Source: Buchnera aphidicola (Brachycaudus cardui) | Lineage (GTDB): Bacteria > Pseudomonadota > Gammaproteobacteria > Enterobacterales > Enterobacteriaceae | Assembly: GCF_005081945.1 (NCBI RefSeq) | Contig: NZ_CP034879.1 | Span: 579,932 to 643,931, forward strand | Length of the DNA stretch: 64,000 nt | Direction of reading: 5' to 3' | In this document: positions 51,416-63,179 of the stretch, one piece after another | Layout of the letters: each line of letters opens with the position of its first letter | Numbering within the stretch: position 1 is the stretch's first letter | Translations under genes and position numbers: made by a program | The notes under the pieces: generated by a model | Told to the model about the DNA's origin: nothing | What the model saw: only the letters and a program-made list of their open reading frames with translations | Database searches by the model: none

Positions 51416-53449
51416 TTATTCATATTTTAATTTCTTATATTGTTTTAATATTTTTCGTATATGATATATTTTTAATTTATTTTTTTCTATCTTTTGTAAA
51501 GATTTAACTGAAGATATATAAGTGTTCCAGTGCAAATCTTCTTTAGGTAATTCAAATAAAAATCTACTAGGTGACATATGCATAATCTGACCATATTGAA
51601 TACGTTGACAACAGTAAGTGAAAAATAATTGTTTTTTTGCTCGAGTTATGCCGACATAAGTTAATCTTCTTTCTTCTTCTATATTATTATGATAGATACT
51701 TTTATGATTAGGCAGAATACCTTCGCACATACCAATCATAAACACTACTGGAAATTCAAGACCTTTAGAAGCATGCAATGTCATTAATTGAACTTTATCT
51801 CGTTTATTTTTTTTAATATTATTAGAAATATCACGTAGTGTCATTCGTGTAACAATTTGTGATAGAGTCATAGGTTGTTCAAATTCATCTCCTTGAAGCA
51901 TATTTTTAAACCATGTCGATAAAGTATGTATATTATCAATACTATTTTTAATTTGATTAGGTTCTTTTAAGATTTTTGATAACCACATTTCATATTTAAT
52001 ATCATTGATGATGATATCTAAAATATCAGATGGTTGTAAATAAGACAATTGAGTAATTTTTTTTATCCAAATAATAAATTTTTTTATTTTATTTTTTGTT
52101 CTTTCTGTTAATAAATTTTTAGCTTCTATATCATCACTTATTTGAAAAAGACTTTTATTTTCTTTATCTGCCCATTGTATTAATTTATTTAATGTAATTA
52201 ATCCTATTTTTCGAGAAGGAACATTGATGATTCTCATAAAAGCATAATTATCATTTGGATTGATTATTACACGTATATAACTTATTAAATCTTTAATCTC
52301 CGGACGAGAAAAAAATGATGAATTTTCTGAAATATTATATGGTATGTTGGCTTTTATTAAAACTTTTTCAAGAATTTTTGATTGATAGTTACCTCTATAT
52401 AAAATAGCACAGTCTTGATATTTTATTTTTTTTATAGCATGTTGATATAAAATTTTTTTAGCTATTTTTTCTGCTTCATTCTCTTCATTTTTGCCTACTA
52501 TAACTTTTATTAAATCTCCATATTCTAAATTAGAAAATAATTTTTTTTTTAAAAAATGTATGTTATTAGAAATAAGACTATTTGCAACTTTTAATATTCT
52601 TCCTGAAGAACGATAATTATGTTCCATTTTTATAACTTTTAAACTTGGAAAGTCTTTTTTTAACAACAAGAGATTTTCAGGATTTGCTCCTCTCCAAGAA
52701 TAAATAGATTGATCATCATCTCCAACGAACGTAAAATTGGAATCGATTTTAGTAAGCATTTTAATCAATTCATATTGACTATTATTAGTATCTTGATATT
52801 CATCTACTAATAAATAAGATATTTTTTTTTGCCAATAATGCTGTATTTTTTGATTTTTTTTCAATAATAATGTAGGTATACAAATTAAATCATCAAAATC
52901 TAATATATTAGATTCACAAAGATAATCATTATATTTTTTATAAATATATGCTATTTTTTTTTCTAAATGAGAATTTGCTAATGATTCTGCTTGTAATGGA
53001 GTATAAAATTGATTCTTCCAATAAGAAATCATAATATTTATCTTTTTTAAAGACTGGATATCATCTTCTATATTTTTATCTTTATGACATATTTTTTTCA
53101 ATAGCATTATTTGATCTTTTTCATCAAATAGAGTGAAATTAGAATTAAATTTTAATGCATTGATTTCTTGTTTGATAATTTCTAATCCTAATGAATGAAA
53201 AGTTGAAATAATTATTTTTTTTATTTCTAAAACATTTAAGTATTCTGAAAGACGAACCCTCATTTCATGAGCTGATTTGTTAGTAAAAGTGACAGCTGTA
53301 ATATTATCAGCTTTATATTTACAATGATTAATTAAATAAATTATTTTATTAATAATAACTTTTGTTTTGCCAGAACCAGCCCCTGCTAATATTAAACAGG
53401 GACCATTAATAAATTCAATAGCTTTTTTTTGAGCAGAATTAAGAGACAT
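51416..53449 (-). CDS. rep: ATP-dependent DNA helicase Rep
   Basis: Rep is a UvrD-family 3'-5' helicase that helps forks pass obstacles. The protein is 677 residues (E. coli 673). Motifs in order: LAGAGSGKT (residues 21-29), TFTNKSAHEM, DDLI, LLVDEYQDTN, VGDDDQSIYSWRGA, LEHNYRSS-type EHNYRS, LMTLHASKGLEFPVVF, and EEERRLTYVGITRAKK. Order rep-trxA-rho is ancestral, with intervening rhlB and gppA gone. Confidence 0.97.
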   Translation of the reverse strand: MSLNSAQKKAIEFINGPCLILAGAGSGKTKVIINKIIYLINHCKYKADNITAVTFTNKSAHEMRVRLSEYLNVLEIKKIIISTFHSLGLEIIKQEINALKFNSNFTLFDEKDQIMLLKKICHKDKNIEDDIQSLKKINIMISYWKNQFYTPLQAESLANSHLEKKIAYIYKKYNDYLCESNILDFDDLICIPTLLLKKNQKIQHYWQKKISYLLVDEYQDTNNSQYELIKMLTKIDSNFTFVGDDDQSIYSWRGANPENLLLLKKDFPSLKVIKMEHNYRSSGRILKVANSLISNNIHFLKKKLFSNLEYGDLIKVIVGKNEENEAEKIAKKILYQHAIKKIKYQDCAILYRGNYQSKILEKVLIKANIPYNISENSSFFSRPEIKDLISYIRVIINPNDNYAFMRIINVPSRKIGLITLNKLIQWADKENKSLFQISDDIEAKNLLTERTKNKIKKFIIWIKKITQLSYLQPSDILDIIINDIKYEMWLSKILKEPNQIKNSIDNIHTLSTWFKNMLQGDEFEQPMTLSQIVTRMTLRDISNNIKKNKRDKVQLMTLHASKGLEFPVVFMIGMCEGILPNHKSIYHNNIEEERRLTYVGITRAKKQLFFTYCCQRIQYGQIMHMSPSRFLFELPKEDLHWNTYISSVKSLQKIEKNKLKIYHIRKILKQYKKLKYE

Positions 53450-53519
53450 AAAAATATCAACAATGTTTAATTAATGAAATGTATTTTTTTATTTTTTAAA
53501 AAATCAGTATTCTAATTTT

Positions 53520-54992
53520 TTATTGTGCGACTATAATTGCTTTCATTTTTTTCATATAAGATCTTAGCTTACGTCCAATAATTTCTACTGGATGATTACG
53601 AATATTCTCATTTATTTTATATAGCTCTAGATTATCTACTGAATTTTGAGAAAGGGCACAACCTAAATCACTTTTTTCAATATTTTTAGTAAAATTTTTT
53701 AAAATAGGATATGCAGATTCAGAAAAAAGATAACTACCATATTCAGCTGTATCTGAAATTACTATATTCATTTCATATAATTTTTTTCTTGCTATAGTAT
53801 TAGCTATTAATGGCAATTCGTGCAATGATTCATAATAAGCAGATTCTTCTATAATACCTGTATCTATCATTTTTTCAAAAGATAATTCAATACCAGCTTT
53901 TAATATTGCTATCATCAATATACCATGATCATAATATTCTTGTTCTAATATTTTACCTTTATAAACAGGAGAGTTTTCAAAAGTTGTTTTTTTAGTTTGA
54001 TTTCTCCAATTTAATAATTTTTTATCTTTATTACTCCAATCTTGCATCATATCTGTAGAAAACTTACCTGAGATAATATTATCCATATGTTTTTGAAACA
54101 AGGGTGATAATATTTTCTTAATAATTTCAGATAGATGATAAGCTCTTATTTTAGATGAATTAGATAATCGATCCATCATTAAAGTAATTCCGCCATGCTT
54201 CAGAGATTCTGTAATAGTTTCCCATCCATATTGTATTAATTTTCCTGCATAATCTGGATTATATTTTTCTTCAATTAATTTTTCATAACATATTAATGAA
54301 GCCGTTTGAAGCATGCCACATAAAATTGTTTGTTCACCCATCAGATCAGATTTTACTTCAGCTACAAATGATGATTCTAAAACACCTGCACGATGTCCTC
54401 CAGTAGAAAAAGCCCATGCTTTTGCTATTTCTAATCCTATTTTTTTAGGATCATTTTCATAATGCACTGCAATTAGTGTAGGTACACCAAATCCTCTTTT
54501 ATATTCTTCTCGTACTTCTGTTCCAGGACATTTTGGAGCAACCATGATTACAGTAATATCTTTTCTGATTTTTTCTCCGACTTCTACAATATTAAAACCA
54601 TGAGAATAACCTAGACAAGAATTTTTTTTCATCAACTGTTGTAATTCTTTAACGACAGCACTATGTTGTTTATCAGGAGTTAAATTAATTACTAAATCAG
54701 CATTTGGTATAAGTTTTTCGTAATCATCTACTATAAAATTATTTTTAGTGGCATTCATCCAAGATTGATTTTTTTTTAGAATACTATTTTTTTTGAGTGC
54801 ATAAGAAATGTTCAATCCTGCATCTCTCATATTTAAACCTTGATTCAATCCTTGAGCTCCACAACCAACAATGACTATATTTTTATTTTTTAAAATATCA
54901 TTTTTTTTATTGAATTCTTCTCTTTTCATAAAACGACATTTCTTTATTTGATTAATTTTTTGATTAAAATTTAAGGTGTTAAAATAATTCAT
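53520..54992 (-). CDS. ilvC: Ketol-acid reductoisomerase (class II)
   Basis: IlvC performs the second step of valine/isoleucine synthesis using NADPH and Mg. The protein is 490 residues (E. coli 491), the long enterobacterial form with a duplicated knotted domain. Signatures: [47 protein letters not shown], and the second set ending [15 protein letters not shown] precedes the ATG. It follows ilvD by 19 bp, so ilvD-ilvC form an operon that makes essential amino acids for the host. Confidence 0.97.
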   Translation of the reverse strand: MNYFNTLNFNQKINQIKKCRFMKREEFNKKNDILKNKNIVIVGCGAQGLNQGLNMRDAGLNISYALKKNSILKKNQSWMNATKNNFIVDDYEKLIPNADLVINLTPDKQHSAVVKELQQLMKKNSCLGYSHGFNIVEVGEKIRKDITVIMVAPKCPGTEVREEYKRGFGVPTLIAVHYENDPKKIGLEIAKAWAFSTGGHRAGVLESSFVAEVKSDLMGEQTILCGMLQTASLICYEKLIEEKYNPDYAGKLIQYGWETITESLKHGGITLMMDRLSNSSKIRAYHLSEIIKKILSPLFQKHMDNIISGKFSTDMMQDWSNKDKKLLNWRNQTKKTTFENSPVYKGKILEQEYYDHGILMIAILKAGIELSFEKMIDTGIIEESAYYESLHELPLIANTIARKKLYEMNIVISDTAEYGSYLFSESAYPILKNFTKNIEKSDLGCALSQNSVDNLELYKINENIRNHPVEIIGRKLRSYMKKMKAIIVAQ

Positions 54993-55011
54993 AATAATAT
55001 ATCCTATATTT

Positions 55012-56865
55012 TTAAAAATTAGATAATTTACTTTTATCTCTTACTGCACCTTTATCAGCACTAGTTGCAAAAAATGCGTATGTTCTTAATGCATCAGAAA
55101 CATATCTTTTTCGATTATGAGGTGTGTAAGATAAAAATTTTTTTGATTCTTCTTGTAAAATACGATTAGATAATTCTTTTTCTGTAATATTTAAATGAAT
55201 AGTTCTTTGGAAAATATTAATATTAATAATATCACCGTTTTTCACTAAAGCAATAATACCTTTATTTGCTGCTTCTGGTGAAATATGTCCTATAGAAAGC
55301 CCTGAAGTACCACCTGAAAATCTACCATCAGTAATTAATGCACATGTTTTATCTAAATTCATAGATTTTAAATATGTGGTAGGATATAACATTTCTTGCA
55401 TACCAGGACCACCTTTTGGACCTTCGTAGCGAATAACAACAACATTTCCTGAAACTACTTGACCGTTTAAAATACCATTTACAGCTTCTTCTTGACTTTC
55501 ATATACAATAGCAATTCCAGAAAAAATATAGTTATTTTTATCTACTCCAGCTGTTTTAATAATACAACCATCTTTCGCTAAATTTCCATATAAAACAGCT
55601 AATCCTCCATCTTTACTATAAGCATGTTGAATAGATCGAATGCAACCATTTTTACGATCACTATCTAACTCATTCCACCTAAAATTTTGAGAATATGGTT
55701 CTATTGTGCGTATTCCACCTGGTCCTGCTTTAAACATTTTAATGATTTCAAGATTATTTGTAACTAGAATATCATATTCATTTAATGTTTCTTCTAGATT
55801 AAGTTGTAATACATTTCTTGTATTTTTATGCAGTAAATTAGCACGATTTAACTCTCCTAAAATACTCATAACTCCACCAGCACGATGAACATCTTCTACA
55901 TGATATAAAGAAGTACTTGGTGCAACTTTACAAATATGTGGTACTTTTTTAGATAAATTATTAATATCAGACATTTTAAAATCAATTTTAGCTTCTTGCG
56001 CTGCTGCTAGTAAATGTAAAATAGTATTAGTTGATCCTCCCATAGCAATATCTAATGTCATAGCATTTTCAAAAGATTGTTTATTAGCAATACTTCTAGG
56101 TAATACGTTTTTATTTTTATTTTTATAATATTGTTCAGTGATTTGAACAATAGTTTTAGCTGAGTTTATAAATAATTTTTTACGATCTATATGAGTCGCT
56201 AGTAATGTACCGTTTCCAGGAAGAGCTAATCCCATAACTTCTGTTAAACAATTCATAGAGTTAGCTGTAAACATACCAGAACAAGATCCACATGTAGGAC
56301 AAGCAGAAAGTTCAATATTTTTAATAAAATTATCCGAATTGTTAGTATCTCCTCCTTGAATAATAGCATCTACTAAATCAATTTTTATTACGTTTTCATT
56401 TTTTTGTATTTTACCTGCTTCCATAGGTCCGCCTGAAACAAAAACTGATGGTATATTTAAACGTAACGATGCCATTAACATACCTGGAGTAATTTTATCA
56501 CAATTAGAAATACAAATCATTGCATCAACACAATGCGCATTAATTACATATTCTATCGAATCGGCAATTAATTCACGTGATGGTAAAGAATATAACATTC
56601 CACCATGTCCCATTGCTATTCCATCATCAATTGCTATTGTATTAAATTCTTTTGCAACAGCTCCTAATTTTTGAATTTCTTTAGTAATAAGTCTTCCGAC
56701 TTCTTGTAAATGAATATGTCCTGGAACAAATTGAGAAAAAGAATTTACTACTGCAATAATTGGTTTATTAAAATCTTCATCAGTCATACCTGTAGCACGC
56801 CACAACGCTCTTGCTCCAGACATATTTCTACCATGTGTAGTTGTAAAAGAACGATATTTAGGCAC
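55012..56865 (-). CDS. ilvD: Dihydroxy-acid dehydratase
   Basis: IlvD is the Fe-S enzyme of the third branched-chain amino-acid step. The protein is 617 residues (E. coli 616). Signatures: [35 protein letters not shown] (cluster cysteine), [18 protein letters not shown] (cluster cysteine), [14 protein letters not shown], and [21 protein letters not shown] near the end. First gene of ilvDC; the 218 bp before it contain no gene until tRNA-Trp and should hold the promoter. Confidence 0.97.
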   Translation of the reverse strand: MPKYRSFTTTHGRNMSGARALWRATGMTDEDFNKPIIAVVNSFSQFVPGHIHLQEVGRLITKEIQKLGAVAKEFNTIAIDDGIAMGHGGMLYSLPSRELIADSIEYVINAHCVDAMICISNCDKITPGMLMASLRLNIPSVFVSGGPMEAGKIQKNENVIKIDLVDAIIQGGDTNNSDNFIKNIELSACPTCGSCSGMFTANSMNCLTEVMGLALPGNGTLLATHIDRKKLFINSAKTIVQITEQYYKNKNKNVLPRSIANKQSFENAMTLDIAMGGSTNTILHLLAAAQEAKIDFKMSDINNLSKKVPHICKVAPSTSLYHVEDVHRAGGVMSILGELNRANLLHKNTRNVLQLNLEETLNEYDILVTNNLEIIKMFKAGPGGIRTIEPYSQNFRWNELDSDRKNGCIRSIQHAYSKDGGLAVLYGNLAKDGCIIKTAGVDKNNYIFSGIAIVYESQEEAVNGILNGQVVSGNVVVIRYEGPKGGPGMQEMLYPTTYLKSMNLDKTCALITDGRFSGGTSGLSIGHISPEAANKGIIALVKNGDIININIFQRTIHLNITEKELSNRILQEESKKFLSYTPHNRKRYVSDALRTYAFFATSADKGAVRDKSKLSNF

Positions 56866-57083
56866 TTTAGATTACCTCAAAAAGTAATATTTTTTTAAAA
56901 TGAATACTATTCATTAACTAAATTTTTTAGTTATTAAAAAAATTTTAAACATAATATATTTTTAAAAAAATTTATTGAAATTTAAAAAGAAGGAATGATG
57001 ATGTTTTTGATGTAAATGATATAATATTGATATTGATTAATTTTTTTAGGTTAATGACAAAAAAATTTCAACTAGTGATTTTT

Positions 57084-57160
57084 TGGCAGGGGTGGAAGGA
57101 TTTGAACCTACAACTTTCGGTTTTGGAGACCGATGCTCTACCAGATTGAACTACACCCCT
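57084..57160 (-). tRNA. tRNA-Trp (CCA)
   Basis: A 77-nt cloverleaf with encoded CCA. Acceptor AGGGGTG/CACCCCT, anticodon loop CTCCAAAAC (anticodon CCA), T arm GTAGGTTCAAATCCTTC. It is on the minus strand upstream of ilvD. Confidence 0.97.
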
Positions 57161-57309
57161 AATGATATTTTTAATTTTTAATAAAGATTATATTCTGAAT
57201 AAGAATAAAAGTCTAGTATATATTTTATGATTTTTAGATATAAAATTTTATTAAAATGATAGAATATACATTCTAGACATATAATATTATTCAAAGGTAA
57301 ATATTGATT

Positions 57310-58524
57310 ATGAAAACTCCAATTTATTTAGATTATGCTGCAACAACACCAGTAGAGTGCGAAGTTGCAAAAAAAATGATGAATTATCTAACAATAGATG
57401 GAATATTTGGGAATGCAGCATCTCGTTCTCATAAATTTGGATGGCAAGCAGAAGAAGCTGTAGATATTGCACGTAATCAAATATCAGAATTAATTGGAGC
57501 AGACTCTCGTGAAATTATTTTTACTTCTGGTGCGACTGAATCAAATAATTTAGCTATCAAAGGTATAGCTTTTTTCCATCAAAAAAAAGGTAAGCATATT
57601 ATTACTAGTAAAACTGAGCATAAATCTGTTTTAGATACTTGTAGATATCTTGAAAATAAAGGTTTTCGTTTGACTTATCTTACTCCTAAAAATAATGGTA
57701 TTATTGATTTAAATGATTTAAAAAAAAGTATAAAAAAAGATACTATACTTGTTTCTATAATGCATGTGAATAATGAAATTGGTATTATACAAGATATTGA
57801 TAATATATCAAAAATTTGTCGAGATCATAGTATTTTTTTTCATGTAGATGCAACTCAAGGTGTTGGCAAAATTATTATTAATTTAAAAAAATTATCTATA
57901 GATTTAATGTCGTTTTCTGCTCATAAAGTTTATGGTCCTAAGGGAATTGGTGGTCTATATGTTCGTCGGAAACCACGCGTCCGTTTATTACCGTCAATAC
58001 ATGGAGGTGGACATGAAAGAGGTATGAGATCAGGAACTTTAGCTGTTCACCAAATTGTAGGAATGGGAGAGGCATTTATCTTAGCTAAAAATAAAATACA
58101 TGATGATTTTATTCATACAACAAAATTAAGAAATTCTCTTTGGGATGGTATTAAAAATATTGAAGAAGTATATTTAAATAGTGATTTAAAGCAAGGTGTA
58201 CCTCATATTTTAAACGTTAGCTTTAACTATATTGAAGGTGAATCCTTAATTATGGCACTTAAAGATTTAGCTATTTCTTCTGGTTCTGCTTGTACTTCTG
58301 CTAGTTTAGAACCTTCTTATGTTTTAAAAGCTTTAGGAATTAAAGATGAACTAGCGCATAGTTCGATTCGTTTTTCAATAGGTCGATTTACTACAGAAGA
58401 AGAAATCAAACATACAGTAAAATTAGTTCATCAAGCTATTTATAAATTACGTAATCTTTCACCTTTATGGGAAATGTTTAAAGCAGGAGTTGATTTAAAT
58501 AGTATAGAATGGGATCATAGTTAA
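57310..58524 (+). CDS. iscS: Cysteine desulfurase IscS
   Basis: IscS removes sulfur from cysteine for Fe-S clusters and tRNA thiolation. From the ATG at 57310 (AAAGGTAA upstream) the protein is 404 residues, as in E. coli: [15 protein letters not shown]. The PLP lysine is in [12 protein letters not shown] and the persulfide cysteine in [19 protein letters not shown] two codons upstream is not needed. First gene of the isc cluster; the repressor gene iscR is absent upstream. Confidence 0.98.
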   Translation: MKTPIYLDYAATTPVECEVAKKMMNYLTIDGIFGNAASRSHKFGWQAEEAVDIARNQISELIGADSREIIFTSGATESNNLAIKGIAFFHQKKGKHIITSKTEHKSVLDTCRYLENKGFRLTYLTPKNNGIIDLNDLKKSIKKDTILVSIMHVNNEIGIIQDIDNISKICRDHSIFFHVDATQGVGKIIINLKKLSIDLMSFSAHKVYGPKGIGGLYVRRKPRVRLLPSIHGGGHERGMRSGTLAVHQIVGMGEAFILAKNKIHDDFIHTTKLRNSLWDGIKNIEEVYLNSDLKQGVPHILNVSFNYIEGESLIMALKDLAISSGSACTSASLEPSYVLKALGIKDELAHSSIRFSIGRFTTEEEIKHTVKLVHQAIYKLRNLSPLWEMFKAGVDLNSIEWDHS

Positions 58525-58554
58525 TAATAATATCAACACTAAGGTAATTAAAAA

Positions 58555-58935
58555 ATGGCTTATAGTAAAAAAGTAATGGATCATTATGAAAATCCTCGTA
58601 ATGTAGGATCTTTTTCTAATTCTGATACTAATGTAGGAAGTGGATTAGTTGGCGCACCTGCTTGTGGTGATGTTATGAAATTACAAATTAAAGTTAACAA
58701 TAAAGGAATTATTGAAGATGCTTGTTTTAAAACATATGGTTGTGGTTCTGCTATTGCGTCTAGTTCATTAGTCACTGAATGGGTAAAAGGTAAATCTATC
58801 ACTGAAGCTGCATCAATTAAAAATACTACCATAGTAGAAGAACTAGAACTTCCACCGGTAAAAATTCATTGTTCTATTTTAGCAGAAGATGCTATTAAAG
58901 CAGCTATTGCTGATTATAACAGTAAAAAGAAATAG
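58555..58935 (+). CDS. iscU: Fe-S cluster scaffold IscU
   Basis: The protein is 126 residues (E. coli 128). Cluster ligands C37 (GAPACGDVMK, with Asp39), C63 (TYGCGSAIASSS) and C106 (KIHCSILAEDA) are present. The HscA-recognition motif LPPVK is at 99-103. It follows iscS by 30 bp with AAGGTAA before the ATG. Confidence 0.98.
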   Translation: MAYSKKVMDHYENPRNVGSFSNSDTNVGSGLVGAPACGDVMKLQIKVNNKGIIEDACFKTYGCGSAIASSSLVTEWVKGKSITEAASIKNTTIVEELELPPVKIHCSILAEDAIKAAIADYNSKKK

Positions 58936-58947
58936 TTTAGTATTTAG

Positions 58948-58973
58948 TGTTGAAAGAAATTATTCTTTCAACA
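58948..58973 (+). terminator. Hairpin between iscU and hscB
   Basis: TGTTGAAAGAA (58948-58958) and TTCTTTCAACA (58963-58973) form a perfect 11-bp stem with a 4-base loop, 12 bp after the iscU stop. It occupies the place where E. coli has iscA. It could terminate iscSU or reduce read-through into hscBA-fdx. Confidence 0.6.
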
Positions 58974-59016
58974 TTGAATTTAATTTTTTATATTTTATTT
59001 AGTATAGGTGATATAT

Positions 59017-59541
59017 ATGAACTATTTTACATTATTAAATGTACCACAACAGTTTAATATTGATAAAAAAATACTGACTGAAAATTTTTATAAGTTACAA
59101 TTAAAATTCCATCCTGATTTATTTATGAATGATTGTTCTTTAAAGAAAAAAATAGTTTTAGAACAATCAATTAAAATCAATAAAGGTTATAAAATTTTAA
59201 AACATTCTTCAAGCAGAGCAATATATCTACTATATCTAAATGGTTTTGAAATTAGTAAAGAAACTATTTTATTAAAAAATCAAGATTTTTTAATAAAATA
59301 CTTTTCTTTATATGAAGAGTTAGATGATTTAAAAAAGAACAATTTTGATAAAACAAAATTAAATATTTTTTTAACTAAAATAGAAAAAAAAATTGAAAAT
59401 TATAAAATCATGATTGATATTGAATTTAAAAATAATAATTATGACAAGACAGTTCAAATTATATCAAAATTTTTATTTTTTAAAAAAATAAAAACTAATT
59501 TAAAAAAAGAAGAAGGTATCTTTTTAGGATATATAAATTAA
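59017..59541 (+). CDS. hscB: Fe-S cluster co-chaperone HscB
   Basis: HscB is the J-protein that brings IscU to HscA. From the ATG at 59017 (AGGTG upstream) the protein is 174 residues (E. coli 171), beginning MNYFTLLNVP. The HPD motif is at residues 32-34, followed by SSRAIYLLYLNGF and the C-terminal three-helix domain with YEELDDL. An in-frame GTG at 59008 is an alternative. Confidence 0.94.
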   Translation: MNYFTLLNVPQQFNIDKKILTENFYKLQLKFHPDLFMNDCSLKKKIVLEQSIKINKGYKILKHSSSRAIYLLYLNGFEISKETILLKNQDFLIKYFSLYEELDDLKKNNFDKTKLNIFLTKIEKKIENYKIMIDIEFKNNNYDKTVQIISKFLFFKKIKTNLKKEEGIFLGYIN

Positions 59542-59551
59542 GGTATAGTAT

Positions 59552-61399
59552 ATGGTCGTTACAAAAAAAAATAATAGTGAAAAATTATTTTTAGGTATTG
59601 ATTTTGGTACTACGTATTCTTTAGCAGCTACTGTAAAAAAAGAAGAAATTATTTTATTATTAGATAATAAAAAACGCTATTTATTGCCATCAATTGTGTC
59701 TTATAAAAATAATACTGTATCAGTAGGTTGGGATGCTTTAGAACATGTTATTAAAGATCCTATGAATACTATTACTTCTGTAAAGCGCTTATTAGGTCGT
59801 TCTATTGAATTTATAAAAAAAGAATTTCCTATTCTACCATACCTTATAGAGGAAAAAAATGGCAATATTATTTTTCATACAAATACTGGTGTTGTAACTC
59901 CTATTGATGTTTCTAGTGAAATATTAAAATGTTTAAAAAAAAGAGCTCTTTTTTTATTTAATCAAGAAATAGATGCAAGCATTATTACAGTTCCAGCGTA
60001 TTTTGATAATTTTCAAAAAAAAGCTATTAAAGAAGCAGCTCTTTTATCACAAATTAATTTAATAAGATTATTAAATGAACCTACAGCTGCTGCTATTGCA
60101 TATGGATTAAAAATAAAAAAGAAAGGTATAATTATTGTATACGATTTAGGAGGTGGTACTTTTGATATATCTGTATTAAAACTAAATAAAGAAATATTTG
60201 AAGTATTAGCGACTAGTGGAAATTCTAATTTAGGAGGTGATGATTTTGATTACGCTTTAGCTAACTATATTTTTAAAAAATATAATATAGAAAATAAATG
60301 CAATATAAAAGATACATGCAATGAATTTTTTCAATGTTCATTATTACAAATTGCAAAAATAACTAAAGTCAAATTAACTATCTATCATAAAGTAGAGATT
60401 CAGTTTTTTGGTTGGACAAGTTATATTACTCGTGATGAATTTAATATTATTATTATTGATTTAGTAAAAAAAACTTTATTGATTTGTTCTCAATTACTTG
60501 AAGAAATTAATTTATCAGTAGATAAAATAGAAGAAGTTATAATGGTAGGAGGTTCAACTCGTGTACCCTTAGTTTATCAAGAAGTTTTAAACTTTTTTAA
60601 AAAACTTCCATTAAGTTCTATTAATCCTGATCAAGTTGTAGCAATAGGTGCTGCAATACAAGCAAATATGCTAATTAATAATAGTTATGTCAAAAATAAA
60701 ACAATATTATTGGATGTTATGCCGCTTTCTTTAGGTATTGAAGTAATGGGTGGTTTTGTTGAAAAAATAATTTCTAGAAATACTTCAATTCCTATCTCTA
60801 AAACTAAAGAGTTTACTACTTATAAAGATAATCAAACTTCTATTATTATACATGTTTTACAAGGTGAAAGAGAATTAGTAAAAGATTGTATTTCATTATC
60901 TCGTTTTATTTTAAAAAACATAAAACCTCAAAAAGCAGGAGTTACTCGTATTTTAGTTACATTTGAAGTTGATACAGATGGATTAATTGATGTAAAAGTA
61001 TTAGATAAATATAGTAATCAACATAAACGTATTCAAATTGATAGTAACATGATATTACAAAATATTAATGTTGCTAAAGTAGTTCAAGATTCATTAGTAT
61101 ATGCTAAAAAGGACTATTTTTTTAGAGTAAAAACAGAAAAAAAAATGGAAGCAATACATATTTTAGATATTTTAAACACTGCTTTGAGAGATAATAAAAG
61201 ATTAGTTTCAGAAGAAGAATTAAATAAAATAAAACTTCAAAAGAAGAAGTTAGAAAAATCTATTGATGAAGACGATTTTTTTTCTATAAAATTAAATATT
61301 AAAAAATTAGAAGATATTAGTAAGAACTTTTTTTCATTGCAACTTAAAAAAACTTTCAGTTCCTTTTCAAATACGAATTATTTAAAGAGAAATAAATAA
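59552..61399 (+). CDS. hscA: Hsp70-type chaperone HscA
   Basis: HscA binds the LPPVK motif of IscU and drives cluster transfer. The protein is 615 residues (E. coli 616). ATPase motifs: [58 protein letters not shown], and [10 protein letters not shown]; the substrate domain starts near [12 protein letters not shown]. The C-terminal lid is divergent and Lys-rich. Its stop overlaps the fdx start (TAATG). Confidence 0.97.
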   Translation: MVVTKKNNSEKLFLGIDFGTTYSLAATVKKEEIILLLDNKKRYLLPSIVSYKNNTVSVGWDALEHVIKDPMNTITSVKRLLGRSIEFIKKEFPILPYLIEEKNGNIIFHTNTGVVTPIDVSSEILKCLKKRALFLFNQEIDASIITVPAYFDNFQKKAIKEAALLSQINLIRLLNEPTAAAIAYGLKIKKKGIIIVYDLGGGTFDISVLKLNKEIFEVLATSGNSNLGGDDFDYALANYIFKKYNIENKCNIKDTCNEFFQCSLLQIAKITKVKLTIYHKVEIQFFGWTSYITRDEFNIIIIDLVKKTLLICSQLLEEINLSVDKIEEVIMVGGSTRVPLVYQEVLNFFKKLPLSSINPDQVVAIGAAIQANMLINNSYVKNKTILLDVMPLSLGIEVMGGFVEKIISRNTSIPISKTKEFTTYKDNQTSIIIHVLQGERELVKDCISLSRFILKNIKPQKAGVTRILVTFEVDTDGLIDVKVLDKYSNQHKRIQIDSNMILQNINVAKVVQDSLVYAKKDYFFRVKTEKKMEAIHILDILNTALRDNKRLVSEEELNKIKLQKKKLEKSIDEDDFFSIKLNIKKLEDISKNFFSLQLKKTFSSFSNTNYLKRNK

Positions 61400-61734
61400 T
61401 GCCTAAAATTATATTTTTACCACATAAAATTATATTACCTAATGGTGCTAAATTACAAGCAAAAGAAGGCGAAACTATATTAAATGTTGCATTACGTAAT
61501 CATATTAAATTAGAACACGCATGTGAACAATCATGTGCTTGTAGTACATGTCATTGTATTATAAGAAAGGGTTTTCTTTCTCTTTCAGGATGGTCTGAAA
61601 AAGAAGATGATATTTTAGATAAGGCTTGGGGTCTTGAATCTGAAAGTCGTTTAAGTTGCCAAGCAATTATTGGAAATATGGATATTGAAGTAGAAATACC
61701 TTTATATAATATCAATTCTATTACAGAATATTGA
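61399..61734 (+). CDS. fdx: [2Fe-2S] ferredoxin Fdx
   Basis: The protein is 111 residues, as in E. coli: [16 protein letters not shown]. The adrenodoxin-type ligands are C42, C48, C51 and C87 ([13 protein letters not shown] and RLSCQA). It supplies electrons to cluster assembly. It ends the hscB-hscA-fdx unit and is convergent with der, three bases apart. Confidence 0.97.
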   Translation: MPKIIFLPHKIILPNGAKLQAKEGETILNVALRNHIKLEHACEQSCACSTCHCIIRKGFLSLSGWSEKEDDILDKAWGLESESRLSCQAIIGNMDIEVEIPLYNINSITEY

Positions 61735-61737
61735 TTT

Positions 61738-63099
61738 TTATTTTTTAGTATAAGGATTTATATTGTCTTTAAATTGTATTTTAATTGGTGTTCCTTTTAT
61801 TTGAAGACTATTATAAAAAAAATTAATTAAATACCTTTTATAAGGTGAAGATAAGTATGTAACTTGATTACCATGTATAATAATTTTAGGAGGATGAGAA
61901 CTTCCTAAATGTGCATATTTTAATTTTATTCGACGTCCTTTAATTATTGGTGGTTGATGTTTTTTAATTGCCATATGCATGGTTTTTGTAAGTATTGAGG
62001 TACTAATTGTTTTTTTAGAATCTTCATGAGCTTCATGAATGGATTTAAATAATTGAAATATTCCCTTCTGATATAGTGCTGATATAAAGTGTATTCTAGA
62101 GAAAAAAAGAAATTTTAGTTTATTTTTTATTGTTTCTTTAAATTGTTTTTTTTCTGAATAATTTAATCGGTCCCATTTATTTATAACAATAACAATTCCT
62201 TTCCCAGATTTTAAAATAAAATCTGATAATAATAAATCTTGACTGCATATTTTATTACATGCATCTATCATTAATAGAATTACATTTGATTTTTCAATAC
62301 TTTGTAATGTTTTAATTATTGAAAACTTTTCAATAATACTAAGATTTTTATTTTTTCTAGATGCTCCTGCAGTATCAATTAAAATATAATTATTATTATT
62401 GTATTTAATAGGTGTTGAAACACTATCTAATGTGGTTCCCGGTGTATTGCATGTAATCATTCTTTCTTCTTTTAGAATACTATTAATTAAAGTAGATTTT
62501 CCAACGTTAGGGCGACCTATAAAGGCTATTTTAGTTTCTAACTTTTTTATCTCAGAGTATTGATAATTTAATATTGTTTTTTTTTCTTTCTTAAATTCTA
62601 AATTTATCCAAGGAATGAAATATTTTATAATAAGAGTATTGATACCTTGATTATGGCTAGCAGAAACTTTATGTATTTTATTAAATCCTAATGAATAAAA
62701 TTCATTAATATTAAAAGTATTATTTATACCATCAATTTTATTAATAATAAGAATTGTTTTTTTTTCATATTGTCTAATTTTTTTAGATATTTCAAATTCT
62801 TGAGGCATTAAGCCGTCACGAGCATCTACTATAAATAAAATTAAATGCGACTCTTGTATAGCTATAAGTGTTTGTTCATATGCTTTTTTTTCTATTTCAT
62901 TTGATTTTATATCTAGACCTGCTGTATCAATTAAAATTATTTTTCGATTCAAGTCTTCCGATTTACAATATCCATATTGTCTATCTCTAGTCACGCCTGG
63001 ATGATTAGCGACTAATGCATTTCTGCTTTTTGTTAAACAATTAAATATAGTAGATTTTCCTACATTAGTACGACCGATTAATACAATAATAGGTGTCAT
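61738..63099 (-). CDS. der: Ribosome assembly GTPase Der
   Basis: Der (EngA) has two GTPase domains and acts in 50S assembly. The protein is 453 residues (E. coli 490). First G domain: GRTNVGKST at 9-17, DTAGLD, NKIDG. Second: GRPNVGKST at 195-203, DTAGASRK, NKWDR. The KH-like C-terminal domain has RRIKLKYAHLGSSHPPKIIIHGN. The first P-loop has Thr where the family normally has Pro. In E. coli bamB and yfgM precede der; bamB is missing here. Confidence 0.96.
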   Translation of the reverse strand: MTPIIVLIGRTNVGKSTIFNCLTKSRNALVANHPGVTRDRQYGYCKSEDLNRKIILIDTAGLDIKSNEIEKKAYEQTLIAIQESHLILFIVDARDGLMPQEFEISKKIRQYEKKTILIINKIDGINNTFNINEFYSLGFNKIHKVSASHNQGINTLIIKYFIPWINLEFKKEKKTILNYQYSEIKKLETKIAFIGRPNVGKSTLINSILKEERMITCNTPGTTLDSVSTPIKYNNNNYILIDTAGASRKNKNLSIIEKFSIIKTLQSIEKSNVILLMIDACNKICSQDLLLSDFILKSGKGIVIVINKWDRLNYSEKKQFKETIKNKLKFLFFSRIHFISALYQKGIFQLFKSIHEAHEDSKKTISTSILTKTMHMAIKKHQPPIIKGRRIKLKYAHLGSSHPPKIIIHGNQVTYLSSPYKRYLINFFYNSLQIKGTPIKIQFKDNINPYTKK

Positions 63100-63179
63100 T
63101 TTAAGTATATATACTCTTTTTAAAAATTTTTTGTATGTATAAATGAAAGAAATAGTTTTATGTGCGAGTTTTGCATTTA

